From NCBI RefSeq assembly GCF_000003815.2, contig NC_049996.1, forward strand, positions 12,806,440-12,870,439: a stretch of DNA of 64,000 nt. The letters run 5' to 3'. This stretch comes from Branchiostoma floridae. Taxonomy: Eukaryota; Chordata; Leptocardii; Amphioxiformes; Branchiostomatidae. The position numbers and the translations under genes were made by a program. The notes beneath the pieces are model-generated. The model saw only the letters and a program-made list of their open reading frames with translations. It was not told the origin of the DNA and did no database searches. Below, piece after piece: positions 28,901-43,800 of this stretch (positions are counted from its first letter, which is position 1; every line of letters starts with the position of its first letter).

Positions 28901-31800
28901 TACCGCCTGATGTTCTGGACAGACTGGGGCCAGAACCCCAGGATCGAACGTGCGGGGATGGACGGTAGTGGACGCACGACCATCGTGACAGAAAAGCTCT
29001 ACTGGCCGAACGGCCTGGCCATCGACTTCCCCACCCAGAAACTCTACTTCGCTGATGCTCGGCTGGACTACATTGATTTCTGTAACTACGACGGTACAGG
29101 ACGCAGGCAGGTTCTTGCGAGTAACCAGGTGATAGTCTGAGGATTTTGTTATTATTTCGAGTTTTGAGCTTACTTTTTTTGTGATGAACTCCTTATCACA
29201 GTTCCCGAAAACATGCCAGGAGATGGGTAGCTTGGGGCAAATAACATATCCAGGGCATGTGTTTTGTGTCTGGCCATAGTGTAATAATTTGTTTACCCCC
29301 TTACTGTAGCTATCCATAGTGCCCCTCATCTCTCAATGCGCAATGGGATTTGTGAAAAAGTCTTTCAGTGGACCAATCCTAACTGTCTATCACAATTATC
29401 AGTTCAACCAATGTCAGCATTAGCACTGCATTAGCAGTTTGACCAATGAGAGAGTTGCTGCATGACCTTCAGATATTTTCATTTTTGCTGTTTTATTTTC
29501 CATTTTTACCTTTTCACGGAGATGGGCAGGTTATGGGAGCAGTCTGTTGAGTGTTTGTATATGTGTACTTGAATGATTTTGGTCTAATAAATGAAGAATG
29601 ATTTGTAGCCACAAATACTGACCATTTTCTGTCCCCAGTTGATACAACATCCCCACTCCATCACCATCTTCGAGGACATGGTGTACTGGTCAGACCGAAC
29701 TGCCAACAGGGTGTACGGGGTGAACAAGTTTGACGGCACACAGAACCAGACCACGGTTATCCGGTACCTCTGGGGACCTCTGGACCTGCACGCCTACCAT
29801 CCTGTCCGTCAGCCACAGGGTAAGTGCTTTATGCACCAATATTATAATTAGATCTAATAGTACCACCATTGAGGACGTGCCAGACCACGAGGTGGCCGAG
29901 GTCCTAAATCAGTACTTTTCCTCAGCGTGGTGTCCTGGAACGTCTCTGCACCTGTTCCCCCTGCAGTGTCCGACTCCATGCGTTGACTTGTGTTCGATTG
30001 GTGAGGTGAAGACTCTTCTTAAGGGCTTAAACCCTCACAAGGCAAGCGGTCCTGATGATCTCCCAACATGGACTCTCAAGCATTACGCTGACGACTTGGC
30101 GCCAGTCATCACCCACCTGTTTAACGCTTCGTATGAGGAGGGGGTTGTTCCTAGCATATGGAAGGCGGCAAACGTTGTCCCTGTGCCAAAATCTAAGGGT
30201 GCAGCTAACGCCAGTGAGATGAGGCCTGTGTCCCTCTTACCCGTAGCGGCCAAGCTCATGGAACGTTGTATTCTGAAAAGACTATTGCCCTCTATTACAC
30301 CTGCCATTAGAAACCAGTACGCTTACCTGAAGGGTTCTTCCACTGTCTTAGCGGCCATAAGGATGGTACACACGTGGCTGTCAGCCTTAGACTCAAGACG
30401 TCACGCTGCAGTCCTTGCTTTGTTCGCAGACATGAGCAAAGCATTTGATAGAGTGAACCATTCAATTCTCCTCCAACGAGTGAACGACGTGGTGACCAAT
30501 CCACGCATGGTAGCCTGGATACAGAACTATCTGCAGGGCCGTACCCAGAGAGTGGTTGCTAACGGTAAAGTCAGCGAGTGGAGAGTACTCACTTCGGGGG
30601 TACCTCAGGGAGGTGTACTGTCACCCTACCTTTTCCTCCTGTTCATGAGTACTCGAGACGTAGTCCACAGCGACACTCTTGACGTGGGTTTGTCCAGGTC
30701 TATCTCCCTGGAGAATTATCGCGTGGATAACAGTATGAGAGAGGAAGCGCTACAGCTTTATTCCTGGGCGGAGTGCAATGACATGCTGCTAAACGGCAAA
30801 AAAAGTCAGTCTCTGTTGATCTGCTTCAGCAGAAACATTCCACTTTTACCGCCACTCTCTCTCGGCGGTGAACCTGTACCATTCTCAAGGGTCGCAAAGG
30901 GCCTTGGGTTCATCTTCGACTGCAAGCTGTCATGGCACGATCATGTACAATCCCTCGTTTCAAAAGCATCGAGCAGGCTGCACTATCTCAGACTACTGAC
31001 TAAACAGGGGATGTGCGTGGCTGACCTGGTTCAGATTTACCTGTCACTTATTCGTAGCGTTCTTGAATACGGTCACGTTCTGCTGGTAGGTTGCAGCAAA
31101 GAACAATCAGACAGTATGGAACGGGTACAGAAACGGGCCCTCCGTATCATCTCTCTCGGGGGTAGGCGATCAGTTCCCAACTTACCTTCCTTAAAGGAAA
31201 GGAGAGAAGCTGCTGCAGTAAAGCTCTTTAAGGGCATGTTAAGACCCGAACATCCACTGCACGACCTTGTGCCTCCTCAGAGACGCACAGTTACTGGCAG
31301 GCAACTGAGGAACAAGAACGCGTTCACTCTCCCCAAGGCAAGAACTGACAGACTGAAACAGTCGTTCCTCCACACTGCAGTCAGACTTTATAATGACTCT
31401 ATTTCCTAGCATTACCATCAGCCTGTGAGTTCGGATTCATGCTTAGTGTTTGTTAATATATTATGTATTTTTGTTTGTTGACATTCTGCACGTATAAGTT
31501 TCTTTGTAACAAACCTACGCAATTCAGGGTATACCATGTGTGTATTTCCCTGCCTATGTACGTTTGAGGAAGAAATAAATAAAATAAATGTAGTAGACCA
31601 CAAAAGTCATGAAACAAACAATCAGATTTTCAGATACTGGGAAAAGCACATGATGTATGCATCTTTTTTAACCTTCTCCCTATGGCCTGCTGCCTAACCC
31701 TGTCACTTATGGAGAATTGGTATAGCTACTTCATGCCAAAGGTTAAAATGACATTATTAATGACATACTATGGTTTATTTGGGAACACACACGTATGTAC

Positions 31801-31835
<35 letters not shown>

Positions 31836-34800
31836 CACACACACATGCACACACACTCATGCACACATACACACACACACACACACATATATATACACAT
31901 TAGTAGAATACGTTTGATTTTCTGGTAAATGTTAGTGTTTGATTATAGAAAGAAGGTTGTTGAAAGTAACCAACTGCTCTTTGTCAGAAGTGTCAAATTG
32001 TTTTTTGATTATGATACCTCCACACAGCTCTGTGTTACTTTACAGAAACCGCCGTTAATATTTTTCAATAAGACTGGTTATGATGTTATTTGATTGAATT
32101 TTGTTATTATTGTGACGTCATGTAACTTTTACCTCCTCAGGTAACAACACGTGTTTCAACAACCCGTGCTCCCACCTGTGTCTGCTGTCACCAGTGGAAG
32201 AGATGGGCTTCAAGTGTGCCTGTCCCACCGGAGCCAGACTCAACCCTGACCAGCGCTCGTGTGACACTTGTAAGTCAGGATTAGTCATTCTCCATTTGTT
32301 GTATTCTGTTTGTTTTTATGTACCGTAGTACTTACAGTGCCTTCTTCCTTGGTACTTTAACCCAGTATTCCCAGGTCTTGCTGGCATAGCATGAAAACAT
32401 TGTTTTTATGTAGGTCTCCACTAGCCAGGGATGTCTGCAGAACCCATCCCTTTGTTCTGGCATAGAAATTTACTTCTTGGGACAGAAAAAAATTTACTTT
32501 TGACATGTCATGTATCTTCTCTAAAATTCACATATATGTGGGATCGAAATGGAAAATGCTTCAAATGTCACTAGTCTTGTAAAGCGCATATATTTCTATT
32601 TGAAAATTTTCCAGCTGTGCAGCCCTTCTTGCTGTATGTTCAGATGTCGTCCATCAAAGGAGCCCAGCTGGACCCTACAGATACTGCCACCAACCCCATC
32701 ACTCCCATCACCGGCCTGCTCAACGGGTATGATGTGGACTTTGACGATGATGAGGGGTACATCTACTGGGTAGAGAGAAACAACTACACACATGTAAGGA
32801 GTATTCAAGTCTTGTGAAAACATTTTGTTTGTTTGTTTGTTTGTTTGTTTGTTTGTTCTACATAGCTGGTAGTCCACCTTTAGACATAACACACTTATTT
32901 TTGTACAGAAAGTTAAATCTGCATAAGGCCAGCCTGTAAGGTTGATTTACTTACACCTGAATGGACCCCACGTCTTTCTAATGAATAAGTACAGTTCTGA
33001 AGGATAATCTTCAACACATTTTAAGGTGTGGTTTTCCTCAAATACAGGACCTCCGTCTTTACATGTACATCCCATTTGAGAGAAGAATCTCTTACCAAAG
33101 CTAGGTTCTCATTTTCACTGGAGATGAGGGAATAAATACACACTAGGTGATAACTGGTATTCCAAAGGGCATATCATTGAAGCCTGCCAATCACTGAACC
33201 AAAAAAGGAGACATATTCCCATCATTTATCAGTGGAACTTCATATAGTCTTTGAACTACTCTACATTGATATTTTCATCAGAATTTTCAGATGGCACCAA
33301 TCCCTTTTCATTTTTCCACCATCCACACACATAAAAACAGCTATGTCCTTGGTGCTTAAAATTATAAACACGTAAACAAACATACCTGTCCTTGGTACTG
33401 AACTTTCCATGCACAAACCCACCTGTCCTTGGTGCTGAACACCATCCAGACCCAGACAAACATACCTGTCCTTGGTACTGAATTAGCTCTATTCTCTAGA
33501 CTTCCATACACCGTGTGACCCTGGATGGACGAAACCGCACAGATTTTGTTCCGTACGCATACGTCGGATATCCTCATGCCATCGCCATTGACTGGATCGG
33601 GAGGAACATCTATTGGTCCAACCCTGCCCGGTTCACCATCGAGGTGATGCGTATGGACGAGGATGCCCCCCACCGTAAGGTGCTGATCGCCATGGCAGGG
33701 GAGGACACCACATCAGTCGGGCTGGTGAATGCCATCGCACTGGATCCTCTCAATGGGTGAGTACAGATGTTTCTGTGATACTGTAAATGGAGAATTATTC
33801 GGGGTAGTTTTATGTTTGCGGTTCTCTCGGTGGCCACTTCACCGGGAACTTAAAACCACCACAAACATTTATCCATTTTATATTGTGGCTACAGTCTGGG
33901 GCGCTACCACAAACTTAAAACCACTGCAAAAACTCCATTTCCCCACTGCTGAGGAATTAAATCCCTGCGAACTTAAATGCATTTACAGTAGTTGCTGTAG
34001 AATGCAGTTTAGCTTAGTGAAGAGCAAATCTTCCACTGGTTGTGACAGAGAAATCAGATGCTTATGTTGTAGAGTATTGACAGGTTCATTATACTTGGGA
34101 AATTCCGCTAGCTCTATTCAACAAGCAAAATGAAAAGTTGACCATGGCTTAACATCCTGTCCTAGCCTTGTATCCAGCCATATTATAGTGCCCAAGCCAC
34201 TTCTCCTTAGTCCCGAGACTCGGGAGCTATAATACGGCTGCCGATACCTGGCTAACCCTTTCCATGCTGCATGCATATTGTATAAGAGACAAAAGCTGGG
34301 ATTCAAACTTCAAACCTGTTGGTCCTAGGTCACTGAACTACAGGAACTGCACTAACTGGACTATGCATGCTACTGTTATTGGAAGTATAGAATAGCACAA
34401 CAAAAAACTGAGTATAACTGAATACTAAACAATACATTGTGTAGGATGGAGTGTGAAAATGTTGTCTTTTGTTTTCCTTTCATCGTTGTTCATATGTGTG
34501 ACTTCTTGATTTCTTTTGCTTATCATGTCAAATAAATGTATCGTTCAGGAAAATGTACTGGGCAGATCGTGGAAACGAAGGCACCGTTCCTAAGAAGATA
34601 GCAAGTGCAGATCTGGATGGAACCAACCGAGCCAACCTAATCCTGGATCGAGTGGATCATCTGGACTTCATCGCTGTGGACATACCAGCCCAGAAACTGT
34701 ACTGGACAGAGACACATTATGGAACAGTGAGTGCCGTTGTGTGTCTGCACTAAATTACTGAATACTGTCGGAGTGGCAGGAAGTGAAGAAGAAAATGGTT

Positions 34801-37800
34801 TCACTGCAGGTTGACAGGAAGTGAAGATTGCGCCAAGTAGTAGTAATTACTCAAGCAACTGTACATGATTTGGGAAACTTCAGACATTTCTGATAGCATC
34901 CATTATCTTTTGTTAGTGACACTTGAAGTGAAGTCATCAGGTGATGGTTAAATTTAAGGATAAAGTAGTCCTTTTTAGGTTGGATCAACACGCCTATGTC
35001 ACTGACAGGAAGTAAGGTCAAAAGTCCCAGAATAGGTTGTCTCATTTCCTACAAAGTCTCTTGCTATATTCATGAGAGCTGTCAGTAGTAGGGAAAATAA
35101 ATTAGACAGAAACAGCAAGATATCTTAGATTACAACAATGAATTAAGCAAGGACAAAGGCTAAATGTTTCAGGGAGGTATGAGATGTTTAATTTCTTGTT
35201 TTTCTTGTTCTCAGGTGGAGACTTGTAGCATCACCTCCCAGGGTACTGCGTGTAATGACAGACGTGCTTTGGTCAGTGGTCTCGCCCATCCCAGAGGCCT
35301 TGCTATCTATGGGAACTATCTCTACTATGGAGGTAAGTAGGGATTTAAGTGCCTGTTTGGTACACACACAAGCTTTAACATGTAAATAATAGGAAAGCCA
35401 TTATCTTTTGACTTTTAGAATACCTGCATAAGTGCTTAAGCAAGATGACACAGTGTCTAGCTACTGGTGCAGAATCTTCTAAATGTAGCTCTATTAGCTC
35501 TTCAAAACTACAGACATGTAATGATACAATGTTATGATATTGTTTTGTCCACAGATATGAGTTACGAGGTACTTGAGCGTGTTGACAAGGCAGACGGACA
35601 GAACAGGATTACTATGAGGAGCAACCTGGCTCAGGTCCATGCCGTCAAAGTGTACGCCAGGGAACACAGTAAGTAGTCTGTTTCATAGTGTGGAAGAGAC
35701 TGTCTTTTAGAAGTACCAAGCATACTGGATCTACATTTTGTGAGTTTGAATCCCAGCTGTGTTTACGTATTTAAAATCATGACATGCTCACCTTAGGACA
35801 GGACGTGAAGCCAAAGTCCACTATTTATTGCACTGGTTAAAGATAGCTAGGGGGAACTTCCTGGTACAAGGATCCAGTAAAATAGTATATGTTCCATTTG
35901 TCTTCCCTGTCACAATCAGTTGAAGATTAGCTCTTGAGTGAGCTAAACTGAATCAAGATTACTTTTTGTCTGTTTCCTTTAGTTTAGTTACAAGATACAG
36001 TCAAACCTGTATTAGGGGCCACCTCTACAGAGGGGCCACCTGTCCATAGTGGCCACTTTTTGTCGGTCCCTTGGGTATTTTATCTACAACTTACCACCTC
36101 TATACAGAGGCCACCTGTCTAAAGTGGCCAAATTTGTCCGGTCCCTTGAGTGGCCGCTATAGACAGGTTTGACTGTAGAGAGAAAGTCACATGTTTTGTA
36201 GTGGTGCTTGCAGCTTACCTACATGTATGATAGGTAGACAGTTGAATTGCTGATCTTAAAGGGAGGGGGAAACTACAAGATAAAAGGGGCTGTGATTGGC
36301 TAAGAGGGCTCAATGCAGTTTAATCAAACTAGTGTTGTACATATCACAGCCTTCTGTACAGCTCCAATATTATTGCCAATATCTAATTACTGCTCAAATC
36401 CTTTTGGCTGCTATTTGTCAGGGAGGCTTCTCAAGTGTGTGTGACAACATAAACATTGATAGATTTGAGTGTCAGGTTCAGAACATTGAAAATCATGCCA
36501 ATATACTGTATTTATGCTGTTTCAAAATTTCCATTCACAGTGCCTGCAACCAGACACATGTGTAACCGGAACAACGGGGATTGTCAGCAGCTGTGCTTCA
36601 ACAAGCCTGGCTTCAGTAAAGTCTGCGGCTGTGGGACGGGATTCACGCTCGCCTCGGATGGAACCTCATGCGAAGGTGAGTCAGAATCTGTGTACGTCAG
36701 TGAAAATCCATGGGGGTCCTGTTCTCAAACTGGGGAGGGGACCTTCAAACATTATGTATTTATCTTGTGATGTCTCACTTGAACAGGATGGTGGTAGTGA
36801 AATACATGTATGTATTACATGACATAACTATGTATTAGGAATTTTGTCTGTAGAAGTTGACTCTACTGGTAGAGTTCCCAACTAGAATGTTAAGAGTGTG
36901 TTAAGGGGGTTCTCATTTATAGATCATGGGTTTCGAGTCCATTGGTCTCAATCAAAATGATATATCTTTGAATTTTACGGACTTCAAATTCTTTATCAGT
37001 AGAATCAGAACCTGAAGTAAATTAAGTCATTGTTGATGCATATGGAGTAGCTTAGCATGACCACTTGGATATTTTTACTGTGTTTATTAGGACTTCAATC
37101 TTGTAATCTGTATCTTTGTTATACTTTGTCTTACCCTTACCTCTTCCCTTATGAACTCAATGAAAAGTGGCCAGCAGGCTGGTTTGAGTTCGTCATGAAT
37201 AAATGGCGACTCATCAAATAAACTGATTAATTGTTTGTGTCCAACACAGCTCAAACATCGTTCTTGGTGGTGTCGCAGTACGGTGTGATCCGTGCAGTCG
37301 GCCTGTCATCGAGTCAGCACGAAGATGCCATGGAACCCATCGGAAATACAAGTAATCAACAAGACAAGACATGTCTATATCATTCTGTAATATGGTCATA
37401 TGAAACGATTATGATTTCATGATCCTGATTTCCAGTAAGCCCTGGGTTACATTGTACATTGACATGGGTGTTATTGTAGAAGAAGTAGATTTAAAACTAT
37501 CATTCTGACAGTAACAACTGGACTTTTGACCGTAAAACAAAGAAGTTGATTGGAGTTCAAACATGAGCACCTCCAGGTATACACAGTTAAGGCATTCAGA
37601 AGTGCACTTTACTGGAGGACACTGCATTGAAGGTCTCTTAAAGGCATTTTTTAAAGGTGGTAGACATTACCATCACAGAAGAACTTTCATACAGTGTCAT
37701 GTAAACGAAAAGCGATTACTCAGTTAAGAATCAGCAGCCATAAATTGAATATTGAAACAGGTAGATATTACAATGTAGCCCCTGACCAAAGGTTCTGTCC

Positions 37801-40800
37801 TTTCGGTCCAAAGCATATTGAAGATGAATTTCACTTTTTAATGGAATGCTCTAGATACGCTATTTTACGTAATGAGCTATTTACATTTCTCGAATACAGT
37901 ACAGCAGATTTCAAGAGACTCGATGCTACAGACAGATTTGTATATATCTTTGGATGCCACGACTCCCATAATGCAAGGATAGGCAAATATATCAAAGACT
38001 GCTTTGCTATTAGAAAGAGTAATGAATCTCATGTATAGCCCAACTCGATTGTAACACTATATCAAAGACTAATGTCTCAGCCCTTCTTGTTACGTTAATT
38101 AGGATATCAAGTCTTATTCTCTACACCTATTTTGTACTTTGTGTAACAGTCATTGCCATACTTTGTACCATGTACAAATGTCGAGCAATAAAGTAAAGTT
38201 CATGTAAACGGTGATTTTTTTATTTGCACAGGAATGGGACAGGCTCTGGGAGTCCAGATGAGCGAGGGTCACCTGTTCTTTGGTTACCAAAACCAAGGCA
38301 TCTGGAGGATCAAGCCCAACGTGGACTCCAGGCTGAAGATCATCCTAGACAACGGGATCGGGAGGCAGGGGGTGGCGAGTATGGCCATCGACTGGCTCGC
38401 AGGCAAGTGGTCTGCTTTGTCCTGTCTAAACAGCTGTGGTGATGTTGTTACTATGATTCTTTGTGTGAGTAGTGCAGTGGTTTGTGACCCTACCTCGGGA
38501 CCAAGAGGTTAGGAGTTCGAATCCCAACTGTTGCTGCTCACCTGACATGCACACTACTGGAATGGTTAAATGGGGTATCAAGCTGTGGTCCACTGTTCGT
38601 TGTGCTTGTTAAGAGTTAAGAATAGCAAGGAAAATTTCTCCGAAATGCCAGACTTACTAATGTAATGTATTTAGCATCTGTCTTTGTCACAACCAGTGGA
38701 CTAAACAAGCTTGAGATCACTTTCACTTTTTCTTGCTCTATGTGAACAAGATAACTCGGATAACATCCAAATAGCAGATGCTAGCTACACGTACTATATC
38801 GTAACATTCATAGTGTGTAAATCCAAAGAATAGCTATCTACAACTGTACCATCAAACTTCAAAATCTGAAGTGTAAGCACATCTTATCCCTCTAGACCAC
38901 TGACAGAAGATGAACAGGATAGTGAGAGAAAGTAGTGAAAATGAATTAGTTCAAAGTGAAAGGATTGTAATAAAAAAATCTTATTAATTTTCTATTTTTC
39001 CTTGCAGGGTACATGTATTTCATAAATGTTCAAGACTTGGAGACAGTGATTGAGGTTGCCAAAACCTCTGGCAGCTACAGGAAGGTGCTGATCAGGAGTG
39101 TGGAGGACTCACCACGGGCCATCGCTGTCAACCCAATCAAAAGGTACAGGCACAGGAAGATACAAAATAAAGAAGTTCTGCTGCAGTACCAAGGTCACAT
39201 GCTAGGGGGCCCAAAATTGACCTTGACCTTTGTCTTTCCAACTCCTACCCACATACCAAATATCATTGTAATCCATCAAGAGGTTCTTAAGTTATGCTGC
39301 CTACCAAAATCCGGAAACACACACGCACAGACACGCACACAAAACAATATCTCCATTTTTCATGGAGATGATAAGCTGGTTCACAATTTAAACTGCAGGT
39401 GCACTATGATTGTGATGTATTGTGAGTAATACATGTATGTCAAAGTTGAAGGCTCCCAAGAAATAAAGAGAACATATTTGCACAATGTATTGAGCATGGC
39501 GTTGACAAGAACTGTTTACAAGTTAGGGTCCTTTACCTTTGACCTCATGCATGTGCACTTTAAACCTTGAACTGGCTCATACAGTTGAACCACAGATACC
39601 AGACCACTACTTCCCCATACCATCCATTTTTTTTCCTCAGCCCTTTGAGTGGTTGTGGAGACCAGGATTGACTGTGTAATGTTCATTTAAAAAAATACCT
39701 AATGACTAATCTCCAAGCAGATCCTACGGTAGCATAAGACAGGATCAAAAGCTGCCAGAGGAGTGGAGCCGGCTTAGGAGTNNNNNNNNNNNNNNNNNNN
39801 NNNNNNNNNNNNNNNNNNNNNNNNNNNNNNNNNNNNNNNNNNNNNNNNNNNNNNNNNNNNNNNNNNNNNNNNNNNNNNNNNCGGGAAAGAGTGGACCCAT
39901 TTCCTCGGCGCAATAGATATGCAATTAGGCTGGTTTGTGGAGATAGTCTTGGGAGGAAAGGAAAAGAAGCTGGTCTGTGATGTCCACATTGTCGGGGTTC
40001 CGATATGCATAGAAGTAAGGACGTGTCATCATGAGACGGGGTCAGGGAGATTCCTATCCGGCCTACGTTAGTGCAATTTAGGTTTTGGGATGAGGTCAGT
40101 CTGGTAATGACAAATAGGAGGAAAGAACAATACCCCTTTAGAGCTCTGCTTCACTCCTCTGGCAGCTTTTAATACTGTCTTATGCTACCGTAGGGATCTG
40201 CTTGGAGATTACCTGATGACTAAATTAGATATTCTTTTTGAAGGTACTTGTACTGGACAGACAATGGACAGACCCCGGCCTTGGAGCGGTCACTACTGGA
40301 TGGGAGTAACCGGACAATACTGGTCAGAAATGGCATGGTCCAGCCGACTGACCTGACCATCGACATGGCCACACACAACGTGTACTGGGTGGACATAAGG
40401 GCTGACTCCATCCAGGTAAGGGGTTAACCATTTCATCACTTAAGGAGAGGGGGAAGCTTAAGTATTGTCATCCATGTAAGGGATAAACCATTTTGATCAC
40501 TTGAAGGAGAAAAATAGCCAGCATAAACTGTTTTCTGTGGACAAATGTGATTTGTTCCATCCTGGAAGAGATTAAACATCTTAAGGGAGATAATTGTTGC
40601 AGAGGAAAGATTGCCAATATAGAAAAGATTCTGAATGGAAATATTATCTAAGGGACCTCCAAAAAGTGTCCAAGATGTCCAGAGGTTGTCACTTATGCAA
40701 TTTTGACTGTATGTTGAACATGTTAATGTCTGACATGTGTTTCATTTGTCTTCTTTCCAGCGAATAAGCTGGAATGGTGGTAGCCGAACCGTCATCCGCA

Positions 40801-43800
40801 GTGGTCGTAATTTGCCTGCCCCTATCAGCCTCGCCATCTATCAGGTTGGTGTGGAACTGCAGGATTATTTCTATAAGCCATATCAGGGTAAAGATATTAT
40901 GAAATACTGGAATACATGTAAGCTTCTCTCACACTTAATGTCTCATTGAAGATGAAAATTATAATGTAAAACATTTGGCCAGATTATTGGTAGTTAATCA
41001 TATGCTTTTTCTATATATCAGGGACATTTGACCACTTGACAAAGCTTGGTTTTAATGATAACAAAAGTGAAGAAATCTACAATGTATTAATACTGATATT
41101 GAGTCAGCTGATTTCTTATTCTTTTGCCTCTTATCTTTTACAGTCCAGCGTATATTGGCTTGACCGCAACTTGCAGACAATTTATCGTGCCAGTAAGGAA
41201 CCAAGCACGGACCCTGCTGAAGAGATTCGCACCGATCTGCTGAATCTTCAAAGAATTCGAGTTTTTGATGCAAGCATTCAGCCTGCAGGTACTTAACAGT
41301 TGTATCATTAATAATCTTTATTGGGACATAGAGAGCTTACCTTCTAGACATGTCAACATTGGCCAGTCTTAATTTTGTCCAACAAAATGCAGTTGCCATT
41401 GACAGATTTTGGAAATAAGTGGCTGAGTATTTTGTCAACGTATAAAGGTAAGATTGATAACTAATCACTTAACTAGTAGTGCTCATAGTCTAGTGGGTAG
41501 TGACTCTGCCCCTGAACCAATAGGCCAGTGTTGTGAGTTTGAATCTTGGCTCTAGTTGCCCATCCAACTTGTATGCTACTGGATATGGTGGCAGTGCTTA
41601 GGAACATTGAGCTGTTGTCCAATGTTCCTTGTACTTGATGAAAAGAGCTAGGAGAATTTCCCAGTGATATGTACCTAAAGTATGCGTAATTGTACACAGT
41701 GTCTATCCTCTCTTAAGATAAGCGCGACAGTTCATTGAAATCATTCATTAAGCTAAACACATTCAAGATTACTTTAATTTGCTTTCAATAGTACTAGTAG
41801 TAGGAAGATGACTTTACAAGCTGGACAATAACCTAAAATTTCCTCATGTTGTTCCCAGATAACACCAACCCCTGCCAGACCAACAATGGCGGCTGTGAGC
41901 AGCTGTGTTTCGCCATGCCGGACACCACCACCCCCACGTGTGCCTGTGCTTACGGCATGCTGAGTTCAGACAACAGAAGATGTGATGGTGAGTGTTGGCA
42001 TCAAAGTTCATCTTGGTTGAACAGGCAGCAATGTTATTCCAGTTAAGGGATCTAATTCCGAACTCCAGCCAATAACTTAAGTCTAAATGCTTTGCCCTAT
42101 GAAGTCGATATTTGTACTGAAGTGAAAATAGAGATTGCCAGAGAGTACTGAATACTCAACTTTGAAAATCAACTTTGAGCACTGTCTTCCTAAGTATTAC
42201 CCGCATATGAAAGATAATTGCAATCCATGTAGACCTTCTTGAGTTATACTGACCACAAATATGCAGAAAGACACCAAAAACAATACCTCCATGTATATTT
42301 CACGGAGAGAATAACAAACAGTAACAGTCTTGACTTTTGTGACCTTGCAGATGTGTCGGACTACCTCATTTTTGCTGCCGGAGGAGAGGTTCGCAGCCTC
42401 CATCTCGAACCGTCGGCAACCTCCATGCCGTTCGAGCCGGTCGGTGCTGGACGGCTGCAGCTCAATGGCTACCTGGACTTCGATGCTGCAGACAACCGTA
42501 TCTACATCACTCGTGAGTGAAATCATTCTCAGTAGTGATCGCCTGTAATGTCAACCCTCATGAATATCCTATGATTTTTAACCTGTACTTGCCATCTAAA
42601 TGTATGTGTCATATGAAACCGTGTTCAAACATATATCTTACTCTTCTAGTCACAGTTGGTAACTTTCTCTTGTATTGCAGAATCTGGTACAGAAGGTCGG
42701 AAGATCAGCTATATCAACCTGAACACAGCAGGTGGTACTGACCCTGTTATCTTGGACATCATCACTGAAGGTAAGGAGACAGACCTGTTAGTAGTTACTG
42801 TATACCCAAAATTAACATTAATTAAATTGTATACTGGTACAGAGGTTTGGGGAAGGTTGCGTACCTGCCCCTGAACAATTTGAGTATTGGCAAGTATCCT
42901 TTGGTGTTCAATGATGATAAAAAAAATGAATATACAGTAATTACATGTAACAGAGAGCCCAATTTTTCTGAGAGGATCTCCAAAAGATCATGCTGATGAA
43001 ATGTAACCTCCAATCATTTCACTTTCTCAACTCTCTGTGAGACATGATGCTTTTCTATTTATTGTCTTGATACCTTTCCTCTACCTGCTTCTGATACAAA
43101 GTCTTATTTGAAACTTCTTCTCATTGCAGGGCTACGCTATCCCACAGCAATAGCATTTGACTGGGTTGCTAAGAAGATCTACTGGAGTGACGGCTACCCA
43201 TACAAGATACAGGCCGCTAACGCTGATGGTAGCAGCAAAGTGGATATTCTGACCGGCATTAACTATGTTTATGCCATAGCTTTGGATCCATGCAGAGGGT
43301 GAGTTGTTGGACCTCTTGATCGATTTCTTTGTTTTTAGAAGATGCTAGGACTGTGATCAGAGCAGTGCATTCTTGCCATTCCCCTGTCATGAAATCTATG
43401 GAGTCATGGTCAAAAAGTTTGTCAGTGATGAGGTATCATTTTGTATGTGGTTGCAAATGGTATAACAGAACCAAGAGAGACATGATAGTTCTTCATTTTC
43501 TCTCACCTAATGTTACTGATTTTCAAAAGAGCATTACCTGCAAAGTAATACTAATGAATACAAAAATTTTTTAGTGTTTTTTTTTTACAAAAAGAGTTTT
43601 AGTGTATGAAAGTATGTGTGTTTAGTGAATAAAGTATGAAAGGCTTCATACTTTATAACTATGCCCTAAAATTTGAGTTGATGCTTGTTTCTGAGAACTT
43701 GTCAAATGCCCCTTGCATGTTATGAATTGGATTGCAATGCTACTTGTCAAAAAAAATCTTTGGGCCCCAAGCTGTTATGTATGGTACTGCAGTAGAACTT

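Noticed and set aside
31682-31903. ORF rich in Thr-His repeats
   Set aside because: Produced by the CA microsatellite.
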